Below are positions 13,604 through 20,638 of a DNA stretch of 20,638 nt, piece after piece. The first letter of the stretch is position 1, and every line of letters begins with the position of its first letter. The notes beneath the pieces were generated by a model. The model was not told where the DNA came from. It saw only the letters and a program-made list of their open reading frames with translations, and did not search any database. Origin of the DNA: CAXGUU01 sp964012875 (GTDB taxonomy: Bacteria > Pseudomonadota > Gammaproteobacteria > Ga0077536); assembly GCA_964012875.1 (NCBI GenBank), contig CAXGUU010000020.1, positions 1-20,638 on the forward strand, given 5' to 3'. The position numbers were made by a program, and so were the translations under genes.

Positions 13604-14329
13604 ATGAGTGTCCTGTCGGTTCGCCATTTATCCAAGACTTATCGTCGGCGCCAGGTCGTGAAAGATGTCAGCGTTACGGTTCACAGTGGCGAAGTCATCG
13701 GACTGCTCGGACCCAATGGTGCGGGCAAGACGACAAGCTTTTATATGATCGTGGGGCTCGTCGCGAGCGAGGGCGGGTCTATTCATCTGGACGCCGATGA
13801 ACTCACGCGCCTGCCGATGGATGTGCGGGCGCGGAAAGGGCTGGGCTATTTGCCGCAGGAAGCGTCGGTGTTTCGAAAATTGACCGTCGAGCAGAATATC
13901 TTAGGCGTGCTGGAAATTATTCCGGGCTTGAATAAACACCAGCGAGAACGGCGCCTGAATGCGCTGTTACGAGAGTTTCATATCGAGCACATCAGGGACA
14001 ATCTTGGTATGTCGTTGTCGGGCGGTGAGCGCCGCCGGGTTGAGATCGCCCGGGCACTGGCAACCGAACCCCGCTTCATTTTGCTCGATGAGCCTTTTGC
14101 CGGCGTCGACCCCATCTCGGTCGGCGATATACAACGGATCATTTCCCACCTTAAACAGGTCGGAATCGGTGTCCTCATTACCGACCACAACGTGCAGGAA
14201 ACACTGCGCATTTGCGACCGCGCATACATCGTTAATGAGGGAAAGATCATCGCAGAAGGCGATGCGGAGGGGATCCTCGGCAACGAAAAAGTTCGGCGGG
14301 TTTATCTCGGCGAATCGTTTTCACTGTGA
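13604..14329 (+). CDS. lptB: LPS export ABC transporter ATPase LptB
   Basis: LptB is the cytoplasmic ATPase of the LptB2FG complex that extracts LPS from the inner membrane. The 241 residues equal the E. coli length. Walker A is GPNGAGKT (36-43), the Q-loop is in LGYLPQEASVFRKLTV, the signature is LSGGE (138-142), Walker B is FILLDEP (158-164, catalytic Glu163), and the switch histidine is in ITDHNV (His195). The sequence YLPQEASVFRKLTVEQNI is characteristic of LptB among ABC ATPases. The ATG at 13604 has no strong Shine-Dalgarno. The membrane partners lptF and lptG are elsewhere, as usual. Confidence 0.97.
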   Translation: MSVLSVRHLSKTYRRRQVVKDVSVTVHSGEVIGLLGPNGAGKTTSFYMIVGLVASEGGSIHLDADELTRLPMDVRARKGLGYLPQEASVFRKLTVEQNILGVLEIIPGLNKHQRERRLNALLREFHIEHIRDNLGMSLSGGERRRVEIARALATEPRFILLDEPFAGVDPISVGDIQRIISHLKQVGIGVLITDHNVQETLRICDRAYIVNEGKIIAEGDAEGILGNEKVRRVYLGESFSL

Positions 14330-14462
14330 TGCACCAATTGGCCAGGTGCGCGTTGCCCGGGATCCTCGGCGACATCGCAGGCTACATTCCTTAAGCAGGG
14401 ACCGGCATCTGTTTTGAGCGAGTGCGGCGCAGCATCCTTTGTCCTGTGCGCTAAAATAGTTG

Positions 14463-14497
14463 CTGGAAAACAATTTCCAGAGCCCGGTATCCACCGG
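14463..14497 (+). promoter_or_regulatory. Tandem hairpins in the rpoN leader
   Basis: Two perfect inverted repeats lie back to back before the rpoN ATG (14500). CTGGAAA-ACAA-TTTCCAG (14463-14480) has a 7-bp stem and CCGGT-ATCC-ACCGG (14484-14497) a 5-bp stem. A -10-like TAAAAT lies just upstream (14452-14457), though no good -35 is seen. The second hairpin occupies the region where a ribosome-binding site should be, and no AGGAG-like site is visible. Control of rpoN translation by this structure is an inference. Confidence 0.45.
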
Positions 14498-14499
14498 AA

Positions 14500-16002
14500 A
14501 TGAAGCAATCCCTACAACTCAAGTTCGGTCAGCATTTAACGATGACGCCGCAGCTGCAACAAGCCATCCGGCTTCTGCAGTTGTCTTCAATGGAGCTGAT
14601 AACTGAGATTCAGGAAGCGCTGGAATCAAACATGATGCTCGAAGTCGCTGAGGGCAGCGAGACGCCATACGATGAGGCCGTCGGCGAAGATCTCTCCAGC
14701 GAGAACACTGCCCAAGATGACCTCGAATCACCGTTCGAAGTCGGCGGCGGCGATCCGGCTGACGTCGAGACCCCTGCGACAACCGCTGATATCCCGGATG
14801 AGCTGCCTGTTGATTCAAACTGGGATGAAATCTACGACACCTTGCCCACCTCGGGCATGTCGGCGCCATCGCACGATGATGGTGAGTTCGAGCGCCCGGT
14901 GACAACTTCGGAATCGCTGGAAGAGCATCTGCTCTGGCAGTTGAACCTCATGCACCTGAGCGAAACTGATGCGGCAATTGCCATGGCGATCATCGATGGG
15001 CTCGATGCAGATGGCTACCTAACGGTCAGCGTTGAAGCTATCGTTTCCGCGCTACAGGATGCCGAGGAAAACGGACCTGAAGAGGACGAGGTCAACGCTG
15101 TACTACACCTTATACAACATCTGGATCCCATTGGCATCGCCGCCCGCGATCTGCGCGAATGTCTGCTCTTGCAGCTCGAACAGTTCGCGGCTGACACGAC
15201 CTGGCTCCGCGAGGCGAAGCATTGCTGCGCTGAGCACATGCACCTGCTTGGAACTCGTGATTACAACCAGCTGACGCGAAAAATGAAAGTGTCGAAGTCA
15301 GAGCTCGGCGAGATCCTGCAGCTGATGCAGTCGCTGAATCCACGACCAGGAGCGCAGTACAACACGGAGCAGCCCGAATACGTCATACCCGATGTATTCG
15401 TGTTCAAACACCGTGACCGCTGGCGCGTAGAACTCAATTCAGACGTCGTGCCGAAACTTCGTGTTAACCCGGTCTACGCGGGGCTGATTCGGCGAGCGGA
15501 TACCAGTGACGACAACACTTCTATGCGCAACCATTTGCAGGAAGCGCGGTGGTTTATGAAGAGCCTCCAGAGCCGTAGTGAAACCCTACTCAAAGTGGCC
15601 ACGGTTATCGTCGAACGTCAGCGCGCCTTCCTTGAACACGGCGAAGAGGCAATGCGACCGATGGTGTTGCACGACATCGCCGAAGCGTTGGAAATGCACG
15701 AATCAACGATCTCTCGTGTAACCACACGCAAATATATGCATACACCACGTGGAATTTTCGAGCTCAAATACTTTTTTTCGAGCCACGTCAGTACTACGCT
15801 CGGTGGCGAGGCGTCATCTACTGCCATCCGTGCGGTTATAAAGAAATTGATCGCGGCAGAGAATAACGCCAAGCCGCTCAGTGACAACAAGATTGCAGTG
15901 CTACTTTCAGAGCAAGGCGTGAAGGTTGCGCGCCGCACGGTAGCTAAGTACCGTGAGGCGATGTCGATCCCGCCTTCAAATGAACGCAGACAACTTACTT
16001 GA
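14500..16002 (+). CDS. rpoN: RNA polymerase sigma-54 factor RpoN
   Basis: Sigma-54 directs RNA polymerase to -24/-12 promoters that need enhancer-binding ATPases. The 500 residues match the family (477-500). Region I is the glutamine/leucine-rich MKQSLQLKFGQHLTMTPQLQQAIRLLQ (given here in outline: residues 1-50), which receives the activator signal. Region II (about 55-125) is strongly acidic. The core-binding region (about 125-300) contains LLWQLNLMHLSETD and HLDPIGIAARDLRECLLLQL. The DNA-binding part includes STISRVTTRKYMHTPRGIFELKYFFS and the diagnostic RpoN box ARRTVAKYRE (477-486). The start is fixed by the conserved N-terminus. The 170-base gap after lptB and its leader hairpins suggest partly independent expression. 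Confidence 0.98.
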   Translation: MKQSLQLKFGQHLTMTPQLQQAIRLLQLSSMELITEIQEALESNMMLEVAEGSETPYDEAVGEDLSSENTAQDDLESPFEVGGGDPADVETPATTADIPDELPVDSNWDEIYDTLPTSGMSAPSHDDGEFERPVTTSESLEEHLLWQLNLMHLSETDAAIAMAIIDGLDADGYLTVSVEAIVSALQDAEENGPEEDEVNAVLHLIQHLDPIGIAARDLRECLLLQLEQFAADTTWLREAKHCCAEHMHLLGTRDYNQLTRKMKVSKSELGEILQLMQSLNPRPGAQYNTEQPEYVIPDVFVFKHRDRWRVELNSDVVPKLRVNPVYAGLIRRADTSDDNTSMRNHLQEARWFMKSLQSRSETLLKVATVIVERQRAFLEHGEEAMRPMVLHDIAEALEMHESTISRVTTRKYMHTPRGIFELKYFFSSHVSTTLGGEASSTAIRAVIKKLIAAENNAKPLSDNKIAVLLSEQGVKVARRTVAKYREAMSIPPSNERRQLT

Positions 16003-16081
16003 GTTGGATCAGGTTGCTTGCTCACCCAACGATCGAGAGTGACGGCAGGACATTCGATTTCAGGGAAATCAGGAGACCTCC

Positions 16082-16375
16082 ATGCAGATAATTATTGACG
16101 GACATGGTGTCGACGTGACGGATTCGATCCGCGACTATGTCGAAAGTAAAATAACCAGAATCGAGCGTCACTTTGACCAGGTCGTCGATATTCACGTCGT
16201 TCTTGGCGTGGAAAAGCAACGTCAGATAGTCGAGGCGACAATTCATCTTGCGGGCAACAATATTCACGCGCACAGCGAGAACGACGACATGTACGCCGGG
16301 ATCGATCTTCTGATCGATAAGCTCGATCGCCAGGTAAAGAAACATAAAGAAAAACTGACCAACCACCGAAGTTAG
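16082..16375 (+). CDS. hpf: Ribosome hibernation promoting factor HPF (short form)
   Basis: HPF binds the 30S decoding centre and, in enterics, helps RMF dimerise ribosomes into inactive 100S particles in stationary phase. The 97 residues (95 in E. coli) and the absence of a C-terminal dimerisation domain mark the short form. The sequence shows the S30EA pattern: IIIDGHGVDVTDSIRDYVESKI, ERHFDQVVDIHVVLGVEKQRQIVEATIHL in outline, then DDMYAGIDLLIDKLDRQVKKHKEKL. ATG 16082 follows a strong AGGAG (16071-16075). It lies 79 bases after rpoN; no canonical -24/-12 promoter is visible in that gap. The 60 bases to ptsN show nothing clear. Confidence 0.96.
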   Translation: MQIIIDGHGVDVTDSIRDYVESKITRIERHFDQVVDIHVVLGVEKQRQIVEATIHLAGNNIHAHSENDDMYAGIDLLIDKLDRQVKKHKEKLTNHRS

Positions 16376-16435
16376 TCCTTCGCGATTGCGCAGCCTGACA
16401 GCCGGTACACCTGCAATCTGGTCGCACCATAAAGT

Positions 16436-16900
16436 ATGAAGATCTCGGAGATTATAGAACCGCAACGCGTGGCCATCGACCAGCCGCTGGCCAGCAAGAA
16501 GGCCGTTTTGGAAAAGCTCGCGGAGATGTTGTCGAGCGCCGATACCCGATTGAACCATCAGGAGGTTTTCAATAGCTTGGTCGCGCGCGAACGCCTGGGT
16601 ACGACAGGACTCGGAGAAGGCATCGCGATACCGCACGGGCGAGTACCCACGCAAGCTTCTTCGATCGGCGCTTTCGTGAGGACGGCGGAACCGATTAATT
16701 TCGACGCCGTCGACAATGCACCTGTCGATTTGTTTTTCGCGCTGTGCGTACCCGAAGATGCAACCGATGAGCATTTGAAACTGCTCTCCGCATTAGCGAC
16801 ACGATTTTCCGACCGCGAAGTCGTCGCTGAGCTTAGAACCTGCTCGAGCCTCGACGACGTGATCGGGTGCCTGGCGAACGGCGATGGTTCAGCCGAGTAG
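16436..16900 (+). CDS. ptsN: Nitrogen-regulatory PTS protein EIIA-Ntr (PtsN)
   Basis: PtsN is the EIIA output protein of the regulatory nitrogen PTS; its phosphorylation state affects potassium and phosphate regulation in studied bacteria. The 154 residues (163 in E. coli) form one fructose-type EIIA domain. The phosphorylated histidine is His67 in LGEGIAIPHGRV. RERLGTTGLG and VDLFFALCVPEDATDEHLKLLS are typical family blocks. The start ATG 16436 has only a weak upstream purine stretch. The last 17 bases overlap rapZ. Phosphate would reach it from PtsI and PtsH encoded just downstream. Confidence 0.96.
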   Translation: MKISEIIEPQRVAIDQPLASKKAVLEKLAEMLSSADTRLNHQEVFNSLVARERLGTTGLGEGIAIPHGRVPTQASSIGAFVRTAEPINFDAVDNAPVDLFFALCVPEDATDEHLKLLSALATRFSDREVVAELRTCSSLDDVIGCLANGDGSAE

Positions 16901-17777
16901 TAGCGAGGCGGTGAGCGGAGCGAATCGCTTCGTGATTATTTCCGGGTTGTCCGGAGGCGGAAAATCGATAGCGCTGCACGCGCTGGAAGACGCCGGCTAT
17001 TACTGTGTCGACAATTTGCCGGTTGGATTGCTATTGAACTTTGTTGCCTACCTCTCTGAACATCCACTGCCCCAGTTTCAGCATGTTGCTGTGGGCATCG
17101 ACGCCCGTAATCACGAACTGTCGATTGCTGAACTGCCGGCGACACTGGAGTCTCTGCGTAAGCGGGAGGTCGACGCGGAGCTTGTCTTCGTCGATGCCAG
17201 CGATGAAGCATTGCTGCAGCGTTTCAGTGAAACCCGCCGGCGGCACCCATTATCTTCAGACGAGATCCCTTTGGCCGAGGCGATAGAAAGCGAACGCCGA
17301 CTGCTTGACTCTATATCAAGCCTTGCTGATATTCGCCTCGACACGACACGGTTCAATGTCCATGAACTACGCAACACGGTGCGCGATCTGATCACCAAGA
17401 GGCGCGAGGGAACGCTTGCACTCCAGTTGAGTTCGTTCGGGTTCAAGCATGGCGTCCCAACCGACGCTGATTTTGTGTTCGACGTGCGCTGCCTTCCGAA
17501 TCCCTATTGGCAGGCGAGCCTGCGCGATCAAACTGGGCTAGACACCGACGTCGTGTCGTATCTGTACGATCAGGAGCTGGTGCAGACGTTCCTGGCTGAT
17601 ATCGTCGCTTTCCTTGATCGCTGGATCGAAAAATTTGAGGCGATAAACCGCAGCTACCTCACCATCGCTTTTGGCTGTACCGGGGGGCGACACCGTTCTG
17701 TGTTTATTGCCGAACGGGTTGCTGCGCATTTCGGTGGGCAGCACAAGCGCGCGGTGATCACCCACCGTGAGATATAG
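16884..17777 (+). CDS. rapZ: RNase adapter protein RapZ (YvcJ family)
   Basis: In E. coli RapZ binds the sRNA GlmZ and recruits RNase E, controlling GlmS and so glucosamine-6-phosphate supply for the envelope; related proteins elsewhere are known as nucleotide-binding YvcJ. The 297 residues fit (284 in E. coli). Walker A is GLSGGGKS (21-28), followed by ALHALEDAGYYCVDNLP, a family hallmark. The C-terminal domain carries FDVRCLPNPYW and AFGCTGGRHRSVFIAERVA, the conserved phosphate/sugar-binding region. The Lys/Arg-rich RNA-binding tail of the E. coli protein is reduced here to QHKRAVITHREI, so GlmZ-type RNA binding should not be assumed. ATG 16884 lies within ptsN, which implies coupling. Confidence 0.94.
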   Translation: MVQPSSSEAVSGANRFVIISGLSGGGKSIALHALEDAGYYCVDNLPVGLLLNFVAYLSEHPLPQFQHVAVGIDARNHELSIAELPATLESLRKREVDAELVFVDASDEALLQRFSETRRRHPLSSDEIPLAEAIESERRLLDSISSLADIRLDTTRFNVHELRNTVRDLITKRREGTLALQLSSFGFKHGVPTDADFVFDVRCLPNPYWQASLRDQTGLDTDVVSYLYDQELVQTFLADIVAFLDRWIEKFEAINRSYLTIAFGCTGGRHRSVFIAERVAAHFGGQHKRAVITHREI

Positions 17778-17881
17778 GTGGGCACTAACAGTGTGGTGGC
17801 CGGAGATGGTTGCCGAGTCCGCGCTTGCGCCGTCGGTACGCGACGCGAGTCTTGAAACACCTGTGTGGGGGTACGCATTAG

Positions 17882-18151
17882 ATGCCGACGGTTGAAGTCA
17901 CCATAATCAATCGTTTAGGTCTGCACGCCCGGGCAGCCGCGAAACTGGTGCAGGCTGCCAGCCGTTACTGTAGCCAAATCTCAGTAGAGCGCGACGACAA
18001 AACCGTAAATGGCAAAAGCATTATGGGCGTCATGATGCTGGCCGCATCTCAGGGAACAACGTTGAAAATTTCGGCGACTGGCGACGATGCCGATGTTGCC
18101 CTGAGCGAGATTGTCGGGCTCGTAAATTCAAGATTCGGAGAGCCGTCGTGA
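17882..18151 (+). CDS. ptsH: Phosphocarrier protein HPr / NPr
   Basis: HPr-type phosphocarrier between enzyme I and EIIA proteins. The 89 residues match the family. The active histidine is His15 in NRLGLHARAAA, and the regulatory-serine region VNGKSIMGVMML contains Ser46. In E. coli the gene at this place is npr; here the direct junction with ptsI suggests it is the general HPr of a reduced PTS, and the name ptsH is an inference. A G-rich stretch about 10 bases before ATG 17882 may act as Shine-Dalgarno. The 104-base gap after rapZ holds neither an EIIA-Man gene nor a clear terminator; it contains GC-rich dyads only. Confidence 0.93.
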   Translation: MPTVEVTIINRLGLHARAAAKLVQAASRYCSQISVERDDKTVNGKSIMGVMMLAASQGTTLKISATGDDADVALSEIVGLVNSRFGEPS

Positions 18152-19890
18152 GTTTAAGCTTGCACGGCGTTGCGGTTTCTCGAGGGGTCGCAATCGGGCG
18201 CGTCCACGTCGTTGAGCGCAATCAGATCGACGTTGCGGAGAGACGCATCGGCGCCAGAGAAGTTGAGGCCGAGGTCGAGAGACTGGCATCCGCCGTCGCC
18301 CGGGCCAAGTCCCACTTGCGTGAAATACGCGATCACATCCCGGCCACGACGCCGCGAGAGATTGCGGCATTCATCGACACGCATTTGCTGATGCTCGACG
18401 ATGCCGCGTTCAGCGACGAGCCGGCACGCCTGATTCGGGAGAATCTATGCAATGCCGAGTGGGCGGTTAAGGTACAGCGGGATGCGCTGGTCGCGGTCTT
18501 CGACGAAATGGATGACGCCTACCTCAAGACTCGTCGCGACGACGTCGACAATGTCGTCGACCGCATTGTCAGAAACCTGCTCCGTCAACAACCGCTCAGT
18601 CATGAGGTCACTGATCAACGATTGAAGGGGATGATCATCCTCGCCAGCGATTTGTCGCCTGCCGACCTCATTTTACTTCAACACCATGGCGTCGCCGGAT
18701 TTATGACCGAGTTCGGCGGACCAACCTCGCATATGTCGATCCTCGCGCGCAGTCTCGGTATCCCTGGTGTTGTCGGCGTTCATCATGCCCGTCGATATAT
18801 CCACGAAGACGAAGTGGTCATCATCGATGGCGACGATGGTGTCGTCGTCGGCGCTGCCGATGAGGTCATTCTCGAGGACTATCAACAGCGGCAACACGTC
18901 CGGCTCGAGTACTTCAAAAGCCTCCAGGTACTGCGCGGGCAGGCGGCTGTAACCGTGGATGGGCTCGCCATCGAGCTGCAGGCAAATGTCGAGTTCGAAA
19001 ATGATTTCGCTGTCGCAAAGGAGGTCGGGGCCAGCGGTATCGGGCTGTACCGTACGGAATTCATGTTCATGAATCGCACGGGATATCCTGACGAGGACGA
19101 GCACTTCAATTGCTATCGCCAGATGCTCAACGTCCTCGATGGTCTGCCTCTGACCATCCGTACGGCGGACATAGGTAGTGACAAGCCCATCGCCCAGTAC
19201 GAAGCCGGTCCGCTGGCTGCTAACCCGGCTCTCGGCCTGCGCGCAGTGCGCCTGTGCCTTCACGAACCGTCACTGTTCTGGCCGCAATTGCGTGCGGTCC
19301 TGCGGGCCTCGGCCTTCGGTCCCGTACGCTTGATGATCCCGATGCTGTCTGAAGTCGACGAAGTTCACCAGGTCCTTGATATCGTGCGGACCATCAAGAA
19401 GGACTTCGAACGACGTCGCGTCCGCTTCAATCCCGAGATGCCGATTGGTGGCATGGTGGAGGTTCCGGCGGCGGCCATAAGCGCCGATATTTTTGCGGCC
19501 GAACTCGACTTCCTTTCAATCGGTACCAATGACCTGATTCAGTATGCGGTCGCCATAGATCGCGTCAACGATGAAGTGAGTTATCTCTACGATCCGTTGA
19601 ATCCCGGCGTGCTGCGCCTGATCGCCGCGACCCTGGCTGCAGGGGACGGCGCGGGAATCCCGGTCGGTATGTGCGGCGAAATGGCCGGCGATCCGCGTTA
19701 TACCCGGCTGCTGCTCGGTCTCGGCCTGCGCGAGTTCAGCGTTCATCCCTCAAGCCTGCTGGAGATCAAGCACATCATTAATCACAGCGATGTCGGCCGG
19801 ATTAAAGCAAGCGCGGAAAAATTGTTACTGGCGAGAAACGGCAACGAGCGTCAGGCGTTGTTGCGCGAACTCGAGGCAGATTCAGCCTAG
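18148..19890 (+). CDS. ptsI: Phosphoenolpyruvate-protein phosphotransferase (PTS enzyme I)
   Basis: Enzyme I moves phosphate from PEP to HPr. The 580 residues match PtsI (575 in E. coli). There is no N-terminal GAF domain, so this is not the PtsP form. The HPr-binding helices are at about 30-145, the phosphohistidine is His195 in FGGPTSHMSILARSLGIPG, and the PEP-binding barrel includes GIGLYRTEFMF (298-308), RTADIGSDKP, FLSIGTNDLIQYAVAIDR, and the catalytic cysteine in GMCGEMAGD (Cys509). The usual RTLDIGGDK is RTADIGSDK here, a mild variation. GTG 18148 overlaps the ptsH stop by four bases (GTGA), indicating coupled translation. No sugar permease (EIIB/EIIC) gene follows. Confidence 0.96.
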   Translation: MSLSLHGVAVSRGVAIGRVHVVERNQIDVAERRIGAREVEAEVERLASAVARAKSHLREIRDHIPATTPREIAAFIDTHLLMLDDAAFSDEPARLIRENLCNAEWAVKVQRDALVAVFDEMDDAYLKTRRDDVDNVVDRIVRNLLRQQPLSHEVTDQRLKGMIILASDLSPADLILLQHHGVAGFMTEFGGPTSHMSILARSLGIPGVVGVHHARRYIHEDEVVIIDGDDGVVVGAADEVILEDYQQRQHVRLEYFKSLQVLRGQAAVTVDGLAIELQANVEFENDFAVAKEVGASGIGLYRTEFMFMNRTGYPDEDEHFNCYRQMLNVLDGLPLTIRTADIGSDKPIAQYEAGPLAANPALGLRAVRLCLHEPSLFWPQLRAVLRASAFGPVRLMIPMLSEVDEVHQVLDIVRTIKKDFERRRVRFNPEMPIGGMVEVPAAAISADIFAAELDFLSIGTNDLIQYAVAIDRVNDEVSYLYDPLNPGVLRLIAATLAAGDGAGIPVGMCGEMAGDPRYTRLLLGLGLREFSVHPSSLLEIKHIINHSDVGRIKASAEKLLLARNGNERQALLRELEADSA

Positions 19891-20132
19891 CGGCGATTAT
19901 TAACGGGGCGAAATAGCCGATACTGCCGGGCGCGTTCAGAAAACTCTGTTTGTGGCGAAGCCTGGTGTTGCGGGGCCCCGGCCTGAGGTCCGAATTTCTA
20001 ATCTGCGGCGAGATGACACCTGCACGAGCGAATCACGGACTGCTTCTTGTTAAACTCTGAACCAGTCGCGCGATCGTTTTTCGCCCGGCGCGCAGCAGCA
20101 CCCCCCCGCTTGTCCCAGGGTCGGGCAGTCCG

Positions 20133-20638
20133 ATGGCAGAGCAACTCGTAAGAAATCAGGAACTCGTAGGTTCGATCCAGGACGCACTGGAATCCAACCA
20201 GTTGCTCGAACTGCGGGGGTTGCTCGCTGATCTCCACCCCTCGGAGATCGCCGACGTACTCGAATCGCTGCCGAATGAAATACGCGACGAGTTGTGGGTC
20301 CATATCGATTCCGACATCGAGGGTGATGTTCTTGCTGACGCCAGCGTAGCGGTCCGCAACAGCCTGGTTGAGAACATGGACGCGTCCGAGGTCGCTGATG
20401 CGACCAGTGGTTTGGAATCGGACGACGTCGCCGACATCCTCCAGGACCTGCCCGACGATCTGGCTGATGAAGTTCTGCAATCGATGGACGAGCAGAACCG
20501 ACGCCGGGTTACCGAGGTGCTTACTTACCCACCCGATACGGCGGCCGGTTTGATGAATCTGGACACCGTTACGGTGAGGGCGGACGTTGATGTCGATGTC
20601 GTCCTGCGCTACATGCGCCGGCTCGGTGACCTGGAAAC
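20133..20638 (+). CDS. mgtE: Magnesium transporter MgtE, N-terminal part (cut by window end)
   Basis: An open frame from ATG 20133 runs off the right edge after 168 codons. It matches the cytoplasmic Mg2+-sensing N-domain of MgtE: repeated helical units such as LHPSEIADVLESLPNEIRDEL, ENMDASEVADATSGL and DDVADILQDLPDDLADEVLQSM in outline. The junction to the first CBS domain follows (YPPDTAAGLMNLDTVTVRAD). The many acidic residues are expected of the Mg-gating domain. The membrane domain lies outside the window. No strong Shine-Dalgarno is seen (CAGGGTCGGG is weak). The 242-base gap after ptsI contains GC-rich dyads such as CGGGGCCCCG but no convincing terminator or Mg riboswitch. mgtE follows ptsI in several other gammaproteobacteria. 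Confidence 0.9.
   Translation, partial: MAEQLVRNQELVGSIQDALESNQLLELRGLLADLHPSEIADVLESLPNEIRDELWVHIDSDIEGDVLADASVAVRNSLVENMDASEVADATSGLESDDVADILQDLPDDLADEVLQSMDEQNRRRVTEVLTYPPDTAAGLMNLDTVTVRADVDVDVVLRYMRRLGDLE

Noticed and set aside
16006..16020. Possible sigma-54 promoter before hpf (GG followed by TTGC)
   Set aside because: The spacing between the GG and GC elements is 8 or 12 bases instead of the required 10, so it does not match the -24/-12 consensus.
16022..16774. Minus-strand open frame of 250 codons opposite hpf and ptsN
   Set aside because: It spans two clear genes and their gap, has no family-like motif, and its composition reflects the antisense of the two genes.
19891..20132. Mg2+ riboswitch or terminator in the ptsI-mgtE gap
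   Set aside because: Only short GC-rich dyads and a 4-bp CAGA/TCTG hairpin were found; nothing resembles a known Mg-sensing leader, and no long stem is followed by a T-tract.
19998..20480. Minus-strand open frame of 160 codons at the right end
   Set aside because: Most of it is antisense to the MgtE N-domain, whose forward translation is clearly conserved; no motif is seen in the reverse product.

Overview
The window is a stretch of gammaproteobacterial core chromosome, with GC judged by eye in the high fifties. It carries three blocks of envelope, modified-nucleoside and regulatory genes. No insertion sequence, phage gene, CRISPR array or complete RNA gene is visible. The order ybgC-tolQRAB-pal-cpoB-queE-queC is the one seen in Pseudomonas and relatives. 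The order kdsD-kdsC-lptC-lptA-lptB-rpoN-hpf-ptsN-rapZ-ptsH is the classical gammaproteobacterial rpoN neighbourhood, here continued by ptsI and mgtE. I cannot name a genus; a non-enteric, probably environmental gammaproteobacterium is an inference from gene order.

Layout. (1) Bases 1-6692, plus strand: the last codons of ybgC, then the whole Tol-Pal trans-envelope machine (TolQ/TolR motor, TolA linker, periplasmic TolB, lipoprotein Pal, periplasmic coordinator CpoB), then queE and queC, which make the preQ0 precursor of queuosine. Spacing is tight, with several overlapping start and stop codons. (2) Bases 6741-9594, minus strand: a two-gene peptidoglycan island, murU followed by a lytic transglycosylase of MltF type that seems to carry two substrate-binding-protein domains instead of one. 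(3) Bases 9817-16900, plus strand: a YrbG-type cation antiporter, Kdo precursor genes kdsD and kdsC, the LPS-export genes lptC, lptA and lptB, then rpoN (sigma-54), hpf and ptsN. (4) Bases 16884-20638, plus strand: rapZ, ptsH, ptsI and the start of mgtE, cut by the window edge.

How it fits together: almost everything serves the Gram-negative envelope. Tol-Pal acts in outer-membrane constriction, MurU and the transglycosylase in cell-wall turnover and recycling, KdsD/KdsC/LptCAB in LPS synthesis and export, and RapZ (in enterics) in control of amino-sugar supply. PtsI, PtsH and PtsN form a phosphorelay with no sugar permease in sight, which suggests a regulatory PTS.

I did not find a convincing new multi-gene system. 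The most notable points are the double-sensor MltF-like enzyme, MurU without its usual AmgK neighbour, a near-perfect 19-bp dyad in the only divergent promoter region, two tandem hairpins ending two bases before the rpoN start codon, an in-frame hexanucleotide repeat in pal, and a tRNA-3'-end-like motif across the murU stop codon.
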